A DNA stretch of 39,046 nt from positions 1-39,046 of the forward strand of contig JAJZLN010000025.1 of NCBI GenBank assembly GCA_021803425.1, in the 5' to 3' direction. Numbering within the stretch: the stretch's first letter is position 1; each line of letters opens with the position of its first letter. Position numbers and translations under genes: made by a program. Positions 16,119 through 24,639 of this stretch are shown in pieces. The notes under the pieces are model-generated. The model was given only the letters and a program-made list of their open reading frames with translations. It was not told the origin of the DNA and did not search any database. The DNA comes from Microcaldota archaeon (GTDB taxonomy: Archaea > Micrarchaeota > Micrarchaeia > Micrarchaeales > CABMGC01).

Positions 16119-16948
16119 AGGGCATACTTAACGAGCTTCTCGCCCCGAATCTTTTAGTATTTAACATATGCTTTGTATATATAGGCATGCTGCTTTCGCA
16201 AAGCGTGACTTTAAGGATAACAATTCTTGTGACTATAGCATTCCTTTCCGGTAGGTCGGCCGGCATCATCGCAAACAGGTATGTGGGCAGGGATATAGAT
16301 CTTTCAAATCCAAAGAAGTCAGGCATGTACAGCCTGGGCATACCGAAGCAAAATCTCTTAGTTATGTTTGCAATTCTGTTCCTTGTATTTGCAGCTAGCG
16401 CCTATGCACTTAACCGGCTTTCATTCATGCTTACCCCGCTAGTGCTTTTGCTCTTCTTTGTGGATCCCAAGTCCAAAAAATATACCAACAAGCGCCATTA
16501 TCTTGTCGGCATCATAGAAAGCTTCGATGTTCTTGGCGGATACATAGGGGCGGCAGGAGCGATTCCAACCAGCGTAGTGGTTTACCTATTTGCGTTCAGC
16601 ATCATATTCATTGGCGGGGGATTCGATATCCTCTATTCAATAACGCACACGCAATTCGATATCAAGTACAAACTAAAAACGGTTCCGTCAACGATTGGCA
16701 TAAATGCTGCACTAGATCTGTCATTATATTCACACATTATGGCGATAGCCTTCCTGCTAGCTGCAGCAGTTCTTTCAGGAAGTTACATAATAATTGCCGG
16801 AGCAATAGGCGCATCCGCGTTGCTTCTGGCTCAGCACCACGGTATAAATCCTCATAATGACACAGATATAAGGAGAAGGATAGCATTATATAACAGCACT
16901 GCAGCGCTAGTAATGCTCTCATCATTTTTGGTAAGCACATTGGTGTAA
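16100..16948 (+). CDS. UbiA-family prenyltransferase (quinone synthesis), atypical active site
   Basis: 282 residues, about eight or nine transmembrane helices. Closest by eye to the UbiA/MqnP branch that attaches a polyprenyl chain to an aromatic acid. The first metal motif reads NRYVGRDID (59-67): D65 and D67 are present, but the Asp expected at position 63 is Gly. The second reads FDILYSITHTQFD (175-187): D176 and D187 are kept, while the Asp expected at 183 is His. Context (ubiX, ubiD upstream, methyltransferase 4 nt downstream) fits menaquinone-type synthesis. The changed residues leave open altered metal use or substrate. Confidence 0.85.
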   Translation: MEADKLKGILNELLAPNLLVFNICFVYIGMLLSQSVTLRITILVTIAFLSGRSAGIIANRYVGRDIDLSNPKKSGMYSLGIPKQNLLVMFAILFLVFAASAYALNRLSFMLTPLVLLLFFVDPKSKKYTNKRHYLVGIIESFDVLGGYIGAAGAIPTSVVVYLFAFSIIFIGGGFDILYSITHTQFDIKYKLKTVPSTIGINAALDLSLYSHIMAIAFLLAAAVLSGSYIIIAGAIGASALLLAQHHGINPHNDTDIRRRIALYNSTAALVMLSSFLVSTLV

Positions 16949-16952
16949 TATA

Positions 16953-17636
16953 ATGAGCCAGAGGATAAACGACACGTTTACAAGGATACACGGGCACTAT
17001 GATTTCTTCAATCATCTCTTCAGTTTTGGTTTAGATATCCTATGGCGCAGAGATGCTGCAAGACATTCAATAATCAGCAAGAGGAGATATCGCGTCCTTG
17101 ATGTGGCGACCGGAACAGGAGATCTTGCAATAGCAATTTCTGCGGAAGCAAAACGAAGCGGCAAGGAGGCCCAGATAATCGGCATGGATTTCAACAAATA
17201 CATGCTTGAGCATGCAGAAGAAAAGACAAGGCGGCTTGGTCTGAAAAACATAAGATTTGAATACGGGGATGCATTGCACATGGCATATCCTGATTCATAT
17301 TTTGATGTAGTTGCAAGCGGATTCGCACTTAGGAACTTCGATAGCCTTAAGGTATTCGGAAGGGAAATGAAGAGAGTAATGAAGAAGGGCGGCACATTCG
17401 TTTTGTTGGATATGTCAAAGCCTGACAGCAACCTAAATCTTACTTCATTCTATTTTAGCATAATACGTGCAATAGGTTCTATTGTATCAAAAGGATCATA
17501 TAAGTGGCTTACCAGCAGCATAATGAATTTTGACAGGAATGCAGCAGCCGAGCTTCTGAGTAAACAGGGTTTCAAGAATGTGAGAGTTATAAGACTAATA
17601 TCAGGTATATCATTCATAATAACCGGAAATAAATGA
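16953..17636 (+). CDS. UbiE/MenG-type quinone C-methyltransferase
   Basis: 227 residues. SAM-dependent methylation of the demethyl-quinone ring, last step of menaquinone or ubiquinone synthesis. UbiE pattern: YDFFNHLFSFGLDILWRR near the start, SAM motif VLDVATGTGDLAIAI, and FDVVASGFALRNFDSL / VMKKGGTFVLLDMSKP. Lies 4 nt after ubiA and ends 5 nt before the convergent polyprenyl synthase. Confidence 0.92.
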   Translation: MSQRINDTFTRIHGHYDFFNHLFSFGLDILWRRDAARHSIISKRRYRVLDVATGTGDLAIAISAEAKRSGKEAQIIGMDFNKYMLEHAEEKTRRLGLKNIRFEYGDALHMAYPDSYFDVVASGFALRNFDSLKVFGREMKRVMKKGGTFVLLDMSKPDSNLNLTSFYFSIIRAIGSIVSKGSYKWLTSSIMNFDRNAAAELLSKQGFKNVRVIRLISGISFIITGNK

Positions 17637-17641
17637 CTAGA

Positions 17642-18520
17642 CTATATCGCCACTCTTATGAGATCCGAGTATTTGATAAAAGAGCTTCCTAATCTTATGC
17701 TTGCAAGTCTCTCCTGAGCTCTTGTTACATATTCATTGTTCATGTGCACTGCTTTTATTAGTGCATAATTTCTTCCGATACCATAGTCTTTCTGAATGCT
17801 TGTGACGACATTGGGAACCAGTTGCTTATATCTGCCCTTTTTTACATAATACATGTAATCCGCTATATCATCTCTTATCTGGAATGCGATTCCTATGTCC
17901 TTTCCTGAGAGATACATCTCATCAGCAATTTTGCTTGACTTGTATATTGCTGCAGAATTAAAGCAACTCGCGATCAGCGATGCGCTCTTCAACGTAACTA
18001 TCTTTATGTACTGGCTAAGGTTGGGTGCGCTACGCATTTTTTGGTACCTGTAATCAAGCGCTTCCCCAGCGCACATTTCCATGCTCGACCTTGTTATTGA
18101 CATAAGCACATTCTCTCCGTATTTTGAGGCCAGCTCAACGGACTTCGCTATCAATGCGTCTCCTGCAAGTATGCCTATGTGAATCCCGTATTTGGAATGG
18201 ACCGATTCAACGCCTCTTCTGATTTGATCTCCGTCAATAATATCATCGTGTATGAGAGAAGAGGCATGAAGAAGCTCTGCAGCCACTGCCAAATCAACGA
18301 ACCTTATCGGATTTTCGTTTATCATGCCTGCGCCCATCAATACGAATGTTGATCTAAGGAGCTTGCTCTTTTTGCCGAGGAGATGCACCGACGGCAAATA
18401 CAAATCGCCATTTATGAAGTCTTCAGTGCTGAACGATTCCAGTCTCTTCCTAACCCGTTTCAAATTTTCCAATATGCTCCTAGGAAACTTAACGGCATAA
18501 TTCTCTAAAGTTATAGGCAT
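17642..18520 (-). CDS. Long-chain polyprenyl diphosphate synthase
   Basis: 292 residues. Adds isoprene units from IPP to allylic diphosphates. First aspartate motif DDIID at 92-96 (SSLIHDDIIDGDQIRRG), second DDIAD at 217-221 (FQIRDDIADYM). The residues just before the first motif are small (S87, S88) rather than aromatic, which in this family goes with long products. With the quinone genes opposite, it probably makes the quinone side chain. It could instead be the membrane-lipid GGPP synthase. Confidence 0.87.
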   Translation of the reverse strand: MPITLENYAVKFPRSILENLKRVRKRLESFSTEDFINGDLYLPSVHLLGKKSKLLRSTFVLMGAGMINENPIRFVDLAVAAELLHASSLIHDDIIDGDQIRRGVESVHSKYGIHIGILAGDALIAKSVELASKYGENVLMSITRSSMEMCAGEALDYRYQKMRSAPNLSQYIKIVTLKSASLIASCFNSAAIYKSSKIADEMYLSGKDIGIAFQIRDDIADYMYYVKKGRYKQLVPNVVTSIQKDYGIGRNYALIKAVHMNNEYVTRAQERLASIRLGSSFIKYSDLIRVAI

Positions 18521-18562
18521 AATATCAAAGCAACTTTATTATATCACACTAAGCTTAAAAAT

Positions 18563-19018
18563 CTACCAGCTTCCGGCATCAAATCTGTCGCCTATCTTCA
18601 TGTGCATTCTTGAAGATGCCCCTGCCTTAAGCTCAATCACATAGCGGGCATCTGCGTCAGGCTTAACCGTCCTGCAGGAAAATATGGATTTGCATGGCTT
18701 TGCCATTTTCCATATATGAACTATTTTCCATCCCTCATCAAGCCATATTATGTCTATGCTAATCTTCATTTTCAGCATCCAGAACCCGTGCCTTCCGTTC
18801 CTGTCAAATACGAATAGCATCCCTTCATTATTCCCAAGCCGCTTGCAGTTCATCAGTCCTACAAATTTCTTTCTAAATGTATCCGCTACAAGCAACTTTA
18901 ATTTCCTGCCGTTGAAGCTGATCGCCACGGTTTCATATTCGGGGCTGCGGTACGTCCCTCCTGCTCTTATGTGGTGACCTATTCTTCCGGGATGTTTTGT
19001 AAATTTCAGATGTACCAC
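18563..19018 (-). CDS. DUF192-domain protein
   Basis: 151 residues from GTG 19018, placed one base after the aldehyde dehydrogenase stop, so almost certainly cotranscribed. The DUF192 core is recognisable: KKFVGLMNCKRLGNNEGMLFVF, HGFWMLKMKISIDIIWLD, and the late ARYVIELKAG...MKIGDRF. The function of the domain is not firmly known. No signal peptide is seen, unlike many family members. Confidence 0.8.
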   Translation of the reverse strand: MVHLKFTKHPGRIGHHIRAGGTYRSPEYETVAISFNGRKLKLLVADTFRKKFVGLMNCKRLGNNEGMLFVFDRNGRHGFWMLKMKISIDIIWLDEGWKIVHIWKMAKPCKSIFSCRTVKPDADARYVIELKAGASSRMHMKIGDRFDAGSW

Positions 19019-19019
19019 A

Positions 19020-20642
19020 TTATTTCACTATGGTTCTGCTCTGCTCCCTCATGAACTGCTGAAGGTAGAATTTGCTTCCTGTTCCTTTGCCGGTAAGCCC
19101 GCTTTCCTTCCATCCTACGAATGTCTGGAGTCCGACTATCGCGCCTGTCGTAGCGCTGGTCCCTCTGTTTACATATACGACTCCCGCTTCGATGTTGTCC
19201 ATAAATTCCTTTATCTCGCTCTTTTTCTTGCTGTAAAGCCCGGCGGTGAGCCCGTAAGGCACGTCATTCGCCATTTTTATGGCATCGGCGAAGTCTTTGT
19301 ATTGCGCTATTGCAAGAAAAGGCAAGAAAAGTTCATCATGAAAAAGCCTGTTATTGTGTTCCGCTTCAAATATTGTCGGTTCGACGTATGCTCCATCAAG
19401 CCCCAGCTCCATATGCTTGCCTCCGTAAACTATCCTCCCAGAAGTCTTGCCTTCTTCTACCGTTTTGTTGTATTTGTCGAGTGCTGAATGGGATATCAAA
19501 GGACCAATATAATTGTCTTTGCTCAGCGGATTTCCTATTTTAAAGGTCCTGACCTTGTCAAGAAGTTTGCTGATGAATTCCTCCTTAATAGAAGCATGCA
19601 CATATACTCTCGAGCATGCACTGCATTTCTGTCCGCAATATCCGAAAGCTGCGCTTGAGATTCCCGACACTGCTTCATCAAGGTCTGCGTATTTAGATAC
19701 TATTGCGGGATTTTTGCCGCCCATTTCAGCTACAAAAGACTTTTGTAGTCCCAGTCCATAGGCTTTTTTAATCATCCCAATTCCTATCTCTTTTGAACCA
19801 GTGAATGCAATGCCTTTCACGTCCGGATTTATTACTAGTTCATCTCCTATCTCGGATCCCGGCCCTGTAACGAGGTTGAATGCGCCCTTTGGGACTCCCG
19901 CCTCTTCAAATATTTTGTAAAGCTCCACTCCAGTAAGCATGGTCATGTTATCGGTTGAGGAAGGTTTGAATACGACTGTATTGCCGGTTATAAGTGCCCC
20001 GCTGCTCATTCCAGCCGGTATGGATATCGGGAAATTGAATGGGCCTATCACCCCGAAAACTCCGTAGGGCCTTAACACTACGTTAACCTTCTCCTCTTTC
20101 CCGGGAGCCCCTTGAAATCCTGATTTTACCTTTGCCGTGCTTGCCTTCAGAGAAGATTTTCTTATGTACCCCTTATTTTTAATAATCTCAATTGCATAGT
20201 ACCTGAAAAAATCTATGGCTTCATCAACCTCACCTACTGATTCATATCTGCTCTTTCCATTCTCTATGCTCAGGATTGCAGACACTTCGAACTTTCTCCT
20301 TGAAAGTATCCCTGCGGCCTTTTCGAATATCGCTGCGCGGTCTCTATAATCCATGCCGCTCCATGCTGGAAAAGCTTCCTCCGCAGCTTTTATGGCCTCT
20401 TTCACCTGCTCTCTAGTTCCTTTCTGGAACTTCCCTACGAGATTTTTGTCTATCGGGGAGTACTCTGAAAGTTCCTCATGCGAAAATACCTCATTTCCTC
20501 CAATATACAACGGGTGTTTCTTGCCAAGCATTTCATTCGTTACCATGCCAACTGCGTCTTCGAAAAGCTTGTCAAATTCATCCTCCCTCCCCTCTTCCAA
20601 AAATTTCTTGTAAGTAAATTCATTCTTAAAATCAGCCGGCAT
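19020..20642 (-). CDS. Aldehyde dehydrogenase, probable 1-pyrroline-5-carboxylate dehydrogenase
   Basis: 540 residues, the length of P5C dehydrogenases, which oxidise glutamate-gamma-semialdehyde to glutamate with NAD. Motifs: GPFNFPISIPAG (200-211), K226 (VVFKPSS), E306 (FVAEMGGKNPAIV), nucleophile C340 in GYCGQKCSACSRVYV, a form characteristic of the PruA/RocA group. Family membership is certain; the substrate is inferred. A TATA box lies ~34 nt upstream. No proline dehydrogenase is nearby. Confidence 0.87.
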   Translation of the reverse strand: MPADFKNEFTYKKFLEEGREDEFDKLFEDAVGMVTNEMLGKKHPLYIGGNEVFSHEELSEYSPIDKNLVGKFQKGTREQVKEAIKAAEEAFPAWSGMDYRDRAAIFEKAAGILSRRKFEVSAILSIENGKSRYESVGEVDEAIDFFRYYAIEIIKNKGYIRKSSLKASTAKVKSGFQGAPGKEEKVNVVLRPYGVFGVIGPFNFPISIPAGMSSGALITGNTVVFKPSSTDNMTMLTGVELYKIFEEAGVPKGAFNLVTGPGSEIGDELVINPDVKGIAFTGSKEIGIGMIKKAYGLGLQKSFVAEMGGKNPAIVSKYADLDEAVSGISSAAFGYCGQKCSACSRVYVHASIKEEFISKLLDKVRTFKIGNPLSKDNYIGPLISHSALDKYNKTVEEGKTSGRIVYGGKHMELGLDGAYVEPTIFEAEHNNRLFHDELFLPFLAIAQYKDFADAIKMANDVPYGLTAGLYSKKKSEIKEFMDNIEAGVVYVNRGTSATTGAIVGLQTFVGWKESGLTGKGTGSKFYLQQFMREQSRTIVK

Positions 20643-20671
20643 AAAATCACAAAAGTATCATGCAATTTAAC

Positions 20672-20681
20672 TTATAAAAAC
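20672..20681 (-). promoter_or_regulatory. TATA box of the aldehyde dehydrogenase gene
   Basis: TTTTTATAAG on the minus strand, about 34 nt upstream of ATG 20642, predicting a leader of only a few nucleotides. Confidence 0.45.
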
Positions 20682-20720
20682 ATTCTGTTGGGCGTGCAAA
20701 GCGCATTCCATGGCAATCCA

Positions 20721-20726
20721 TTTAAA
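20721..20726 (+). promoter_or_regulatory. TATA box of the anchored secreted protein gene
   Basis: TTTAAA centred ~25 nt upstream of ATG 20749, fitting a leaderless transcript. Confidence 0.45.
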
Positions 20727-20748
20727 TCTTTAACTGCAAAATAAGGTT

Positions 20749-21579
20749 ATGGCTTCAAAAGCGAAAAAAGAGGACACAACGAAAACGGCAAAAAGCCATC
20801 TTAAGAGGAATGTATCGGTAATAATACTGATCCTAGTTATTTTCGGAGCAATATTGTTCTATAATGAATATTTAAGCGGAGGCATAATAAATGCTGCATC
20901 ATCCCTTTCAAAAAATCCCGAAGGCATCGGAACAATAATAACACAAAAAATCGCTGCCGCGTCACAGATAAAAATAGCCTATGTGGGGCTAGTGTCTGGC
21001 GACGTATATCCGCCTCCTCCAGCAAACGATCCGTATATCTCAATACCGTTTGCCATGAATTTTTCAAAATATGGAAATGACGAAAGAGTTTCGGTTTCGA
21101 TGAGTGACGCCCAATTACTGGGCATATCAAATTTCAGCGCTGTGGGCATATCTGTAAATAACGGAACAAAAGTGTATTCATGCTACGATATAAACGAAAC
21201 CGGCTTCAAGTGCTTTGAAACTACCGGAAACGTATTTCAGGTGGCTAGTAAACTCTCTAGCATGCTTAATCTTTCAGGCACAACAAAATTCAATGTTACT
21301 GGAGCATTTCCAAGTTCATACTCTGGGGAACCATGCTGGTCTGTAAGCGGCAACGGCACCATATTGGGGAATAGTGCGTTATTCAGGGGCAACAGCTCAT
21401 ATCTGAACATAAACGCATGCCTTTCTCCTGATTATTATGTTCCAGTATATGTGAATGCGACACTGGTTCCGTCCGGTGCGGCACCAATAAACATACTAAT
21501 CAAGGAGGTTGCATTGTCAAATGAAACTTCACAATCGCAGGTCACGTCTCTCCCCGCTCCCATATCAAATTCCACTTAA
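20749..21579 (+). CDS. Membrane-anchored extracellular protein, unknown function
   Basis: 276 residues, not recognised. A Lys-rich cytoplasmic start of about 24 residues is followed by one transmembrane helix (VSVIILILVIFGAILFYNEY). The rest is a Ser/Asn/Thr-rich outside domain with many N-x-S/T sequons and several Cys (YSCYD, FKCFE, EPCWS, NACLS) that could form disulfides. The style resembles archaeal surface proteins. Convergent with tyrS. Confidence 0.6.
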   Translation: MASKAKKEDTTKTAKSHLKRNVSVIILILVIFGAILFYNEYLSGGIINAASSLSKNPEGIGTIITQKIAAASQIKIAYVGLVSGDVYPPPPANDPYISIPFAMNFSKYGNDERVSVSMSDAQLLGISNFSAVGISVNNGTKVYSCYDINETGFKCFETTGNVFQVASKLSSMLNLSGTTKFNVTGAFPSSYSGEPCWSVSGNGTILGNSALFRGNSSYLNINACLSPDYYVPVYVNATLVPSGAAPINILIKEVALSNETSQSQVTSLPAPISNST

Positions 21580-21626
21580 CGGACCGCAGAATCATGGCCA
21601 TTTATGTGCAGATGCCATACGTCGCA

Positions 21627-22682
21627 TCATGAAAATAGTGCGGCTATCTCCTCCTTTCTATGTGAAAATTTCTTTGCAAGTGGCTGCATTATGCTGTCAA
21701 GCGCACGGGACGAAGAAATCTTCAGGTCGCTTGGATGCAGCTTCTTATTTGCAAAATCAGATTCCAGTTCCTTATATGAATTGTAGGTGATATCACCTCC
21801 ATATTTTCCTTCCCTTTCAATCTTCAATTCTCCTGACAAAGGAAATATTATGTATCTGCACAGTTGGAGCACAGGATTTTCGCCTATCATGCCCTCCGGG
21901 CACCATGCGCTCTTTATTATAGAATTGATTTCTTCATTGCTTGCAATTATTGGTATGGCCGATCCCGGCTTTGATTTAGACATCTTCATTGCCGCCACTA
22001 TTTCCTCCTTTGCAGCGTCTTTATCAATCGTTGGCGGCTCTTTGAGGCTTGGAATCAGATGGTGGTGTATTGGTACTATCCGTTTCATTTTCAAGTCTTC
22101 AAAGGTCTCTTTCGCCAGAACATGCACCCTTCTCTGGTCCATGCCCGCATGAGGTATATCCACGCCAAGAGCAGATATGTCTGCAACTTGCATGATTGGG
22201 TATATGTATTGCGACACGTGCAGCGTATCCTTCTCGCTCCTTCCTTGTATTATGAGCGTACGCGTAGCTCTCGCCATTGTCGTGCGGCTTGCTATCTGCA
22301 CAACAAGCTTCCAGTACTCGTTGTTGTCCCTGTAGAGATCAGAGCCCAGTATCACTTCCGTGTTTGGACAGAAAAAATTGAAGAGCTCCCTGTAAAATTC
22401 CGAAGCTTTTTTTATGCGGCTCCAGTCGCCTCCAAGCTTGTTATTAGCTACAGTATGCCAGTCTGCAAGCAGCACCTGCGTCTTCACACCTGCCTTATCA
22501 AGGTCGTTTATCTTCTTCCCTGCAACGAGTATGTGGCCTATATGCGGCATTCCGCTTATCTCAAGACCTATATAATGCTTGGGGTGTTCATTTGATTCTA
22601 GAAGAGCCCTCAGATTCTGCTCTGTTATCACTTCTTCAAGAGGCTCTGATTTTATCAGATTGATTCTTGAGTCTATGTCCAT
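21627..22682 (-). CDS. tyrS: Tyrosyl-tRNA synthetase (archaeal type)
   Basis: 351 residues. Class I aminoacyl-tRNA synthetase. HIGH-like motif in GLEISGMPHIGHI, the tyrosine-pocket segment YPIMQVADISALGVDIPHAGMDQRRVH, KMSKS loop (AMKMSKSKPGSAI), and the archaeal C-terminal part SELKIEREGKYGGD-like / NSYKELESDFANKKLHPSDLK. The related TrpRS was considered; the late GGD, NSYKELE and LHP features fit TyrRS. Own promoter in the 207-nt gap upstream. Confidence 0.87.
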   Translation of the reverse strand: MDIDSRINLIKSEPLEEVITEQNLRALLESNEHPKHYIGLEISGMPHIGHILVAGKKINDLDKAGVKTQVLLADWHTVANNKLGGDWSRIKKASEFYRELFNFFCPNTEVILGSDLYRDNNEYWKLVVQIASRTTMARATRTLIIQGRSEKDTLHVSQYIYPIMQVADISALGVDIPHAGMDQRRVHVLAKETFEDLKMKRIVPIHHHLIPSLKEPPTIDKDAAKEEIVAAMKMSKSKPGSAIPIIASNEEINSIIKSAWCPEGMIGENPVLQLCRYIIFPLSGELKIEREGKYGGDITYNSYKELESDFANKKLHPSDLKISSSRALDSIMQPLAKKFSHRKEEIAALFS

Positions 22683-22889
22683 AACTTCATCCTAAATCCT
22701 TCATTATAATAAATCCCGATAATCATTATAAATGATGGTTTTATCAGCTCCGAAGCGTAATATGTAGGGGTTGTGTCGTAATAACGGTGTCATTCTTTTC
22801 AAGGACAGGGCAAGCGAACCTGATGCGCTCGTAGATGCATTAGGCGCATAGATGAATAGCGTAAGTGCACTCTATCAGCCGGTCCGGCT
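22683..22889. other. Intergenic region with hairpin and possible gene remnant
   Basis: AT-rich near tyrS with TATA-like sites on both strands (around 22705-22735), then more G+C-rich. It holds an ATGCGC/GCGCAT inverted repeat (22823-22848 area). A compact hairpin AGCCGG-T-CCGGCT lies at 22877-22889, abutting the stop of the next minus gene, with a T-rich run on its plus-strand 3' side. A plus-strand frame from TTG 22771 to TAG 22851 encodes 26 residues including GVILFKDRASEPDALVDAL; not recognised. Confidence 0.3.
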
Positions 22890-23408
22890 TTATTTTGTGC
22901 TTCTTGCCAGTACAAGTGCAGCTTCCTTTGGGTCAAGTTTTGTTGTATTTATCGTCACTCCCTCCCTTAAAGTTATCTTCCTGAATGGGCCATGAGATTT
23001 CTCAAATGCATCTAGCGATTTCCTATCCGATATCTTGCTGTATTTTGAGCCATCCCGTAATAATATCCTTTTGTGCAGCTCGTTTTTGCTGCAAATCAAT
23101 TCTGCAAATACCACTTTTCCTCCATGCAATTCTACCATTTCCACAACCTTTCTTATGAACGTTCTGTCATTTGGCCTTGCGTAAGTGAAGATTAGATTCT
23201 CTTTCTTAACTGACATGAGCATTATTGCTGCAAGGTTTACTGCTCTTATCATTTCTTCTGATTTTTTGTTTCCGTGTCCATATAGCGGCCTTACAGCATC
23301 TATTGCTATGTGGTTGTGGAAAACTGGATATCTAATGAGCTTTGAAAGCTCTCTTGCTATGGTGAGCTTTCCTGCACCTGGTGGGCCGTAGATGAATACT
23401 AATTTCAT
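22890..23408 (-). CDS. P-loop kinase-like protein
   Basis: About 172 residues from ATG 23408. Walker A is G8-PPGAGK14-L-T, the GKLT variant found in a group of small nucleoside/shikimate-kinase-like P-loop proteins. Also seen are FTYARPNDRTFI and KISDRKSLDAFEKSHGPF. The frame runs to 23432, but the TATA-like AAAATAAATA near 23451 would start transcription at about 23424, which leaves only 23408. Substrate unknown. It follows the 4-TM gene on the same strand after 130 nt. Confidence 0.65.
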   Translation of the reverse strand: MKLVFIYGPPGAGKLTIARELSKLIRYPVFHNHIAIDAVRPLYGHGNKKSEEMIRAVNLAAIMLMSVKKENLIFTYARPNDRTFIRKVVEMVELHGGKVVFAELICSKNELHKRILLRDGSKYSKISDRKSLDAFEKSHGPFRKITLREGVTINTTKLDPKEAALVLARSTK

Positions 23409-23458
23409 AAAATCATATGCTGAAATATCCATTGAACTTTGGCGTTGTATTTATTTTC

Positions 23459-23483
23459 TTGCATATGTTGTGAACATGTGCAA
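23459..23483. promoter_or_regulatory. 25-bp dyad upstream of the P-loop kinase gene
   Basis: Arms TTGCATATGTT (23459-23469) and AACATGTGCAA (23473-23483) are inverted repeats with one mismatch and a 3-nt centre. They sit just upstream of the predicted TATA/BRE on the minus strand, where an activator or repressor could bind. Confidence 0.4.
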
Positions 23484-23562
23484 TTATATGGGTTCTTTCT
23501 CTGCAAGTTTTCTTATGTGGATTCAAGCACCAAATATGGAAGCAGCTGTTTACACTCAAGAT

Positions 23563-24057
23563 TCACTTCACAAACTTCATATAAATCCTGCGGTACTGCA
23601 GCAGCACAGATACTATCAGGATCCCGATTATTGCAAAGTATGGGTATAAGAGATGAGAACCTGCACCTTTGATGCTGACACCTATAGTTACAGTCAAAAT
23701 CAGGCTTAGGAGCCCCAGAAAGGCGATCACCAACGCGTGTACGGTGAATATCATGCTGAATGCAACGCTCTGGTTGTCTGAACCCTTTTTCTCTTGAATG
23801 CGGTAGAACAGCGAAGGGAGGTTCATAAGATACGGATATTTTTCAAATAGCGTGTATCTGTATTTAATTATCAAAAGGAGCACTACCAGAGTGCAGGTGA
23901 ATACGAAAGGCACTATTAACAGCGTATTTGCCATGCCAACGATTCCAAAATAATATGCTCCAGCAATCCAGGCAAAAAGAACAAATAGCAGCCCTATAAC
24001 AATAAGTACTTTGGCTACGCGTTCCAGTCCGTATCTCTTAAGCCTTTTATTGGCCAT
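23563..24057 (-). CDS. Four-helix membrane protein, unknown function
   Basis: 164 residues, not recognised. Four hydrophobic helices (about 17-37, 41-63, 100-125, 132-154) with a basic N-terminus (MANKRLKRYGLER) and a polar loop between helices 2 and 3. A TATA-like GATATAAATAA lies ~28 nt upstream of ATG 24057. Divergent from the next gene. Confidence 0.6.
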   Translation of the reverse strand: MANKRLKRYGLERVAKVLIVIGLLFVLFAWIAGAYYFGIVGMANTLLIVPFVFTCTLVVLLLIIKYRYTLFEKYPYLMNLPSLFYRIQEKKGSDNQSVAFSMIFTVHALVIAFLGLLSLILTVTIGVSIKGAGSHLLYPYFAIIGILIVSVLLQYRRIYMKFVK

Positions 24058-24210
24058 AGTACGTTTTCCTAGCCAAATTATTTATATCTTTGTCCGGTTG
24101 ACTGTAATTTGTAGTTTTATTCCCTAATCCGCAGTTTTACTTGTGATTAAATTACAAAGCCTCCACAGAGCAATCTTTTTAATGCTCTTGTCACATGATT
24201 ATATGATATT

Positions 24211-24639
24211 ATGGCGTTTAAGTCAAGAAAACCATTTGAAAAAAAAGGAACAGAATCGGTTGAACCCGTATTGATTTCGGATAGTCAGGTATTTTTCAGA
24301 AGAGATTTGGATAATGCTATGCCTGTTGGATTCAGGCTAGCTACATTTGATGAGATAAGGCTGCATCGTATGCGGGATCCCAATTTCAGAAAGGAGATAC
24401 GGGACAAAGCGCTTTGGGCTTATAAGGATGACAAGAAATCCGAGATCGTAACAGTTTGTTACTTCGCATTTAGCATATTCCCAATGGTGAACGTTTATAA
24501 GCTGTTTGTTTCTCCTACAAACGACTTGCCCCTCGTAACTTTCGCTTGGGCAGCGTATGTGAAAGATGGACATGAAGCAAATGCACAGGAAACTGTTGTA
24601 GCTGCTCTTTCAAAAACAAGAAGAGCCAGTGCAGATTAA
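24211..24639 (+). CDS. Hypothetical soluble protein
   Basis: 142 residues, no family recognised. N-terminal basic patch (MAFKSRKPFEKKG), then a mixed-charge region rich in Arg/Asp (FFRRDLDNAMPVGF, EIRLHRMRDPNFRKEIRDK), and a more hydrophobic second half (EIVTVCYFAFSIFPMVNVY). Tails are Lys/Arg-rich. A TATA-like TTTTTAAT (24176-24183) stands ~31 nt before the ATG. Its own promoter and coherent composition support a real gene. Confidence 0.55.
   Translation: MAFKSRKPFEKKGTESVEPVLISDSQVFFRRDLDNAMPVGFRLATFDEIRLHRMRDPNFRKEIRDKALWAYKDDKKSEIVTVCYFAFSIFPMVNVYKLFVSPTNDLPLVTFAWAAYVKDGHEANAQETVVAALSKTRRASAD

Noticed and set aside
21627-22682. Tryptophanyl-tRNA synthetase
   Set aside because: The KMSKSKP loop is shared, but the YPIMQVADI and GMDQRR segments and the C-terminal NSYKELE...LHP part match archaeal TyrRS.
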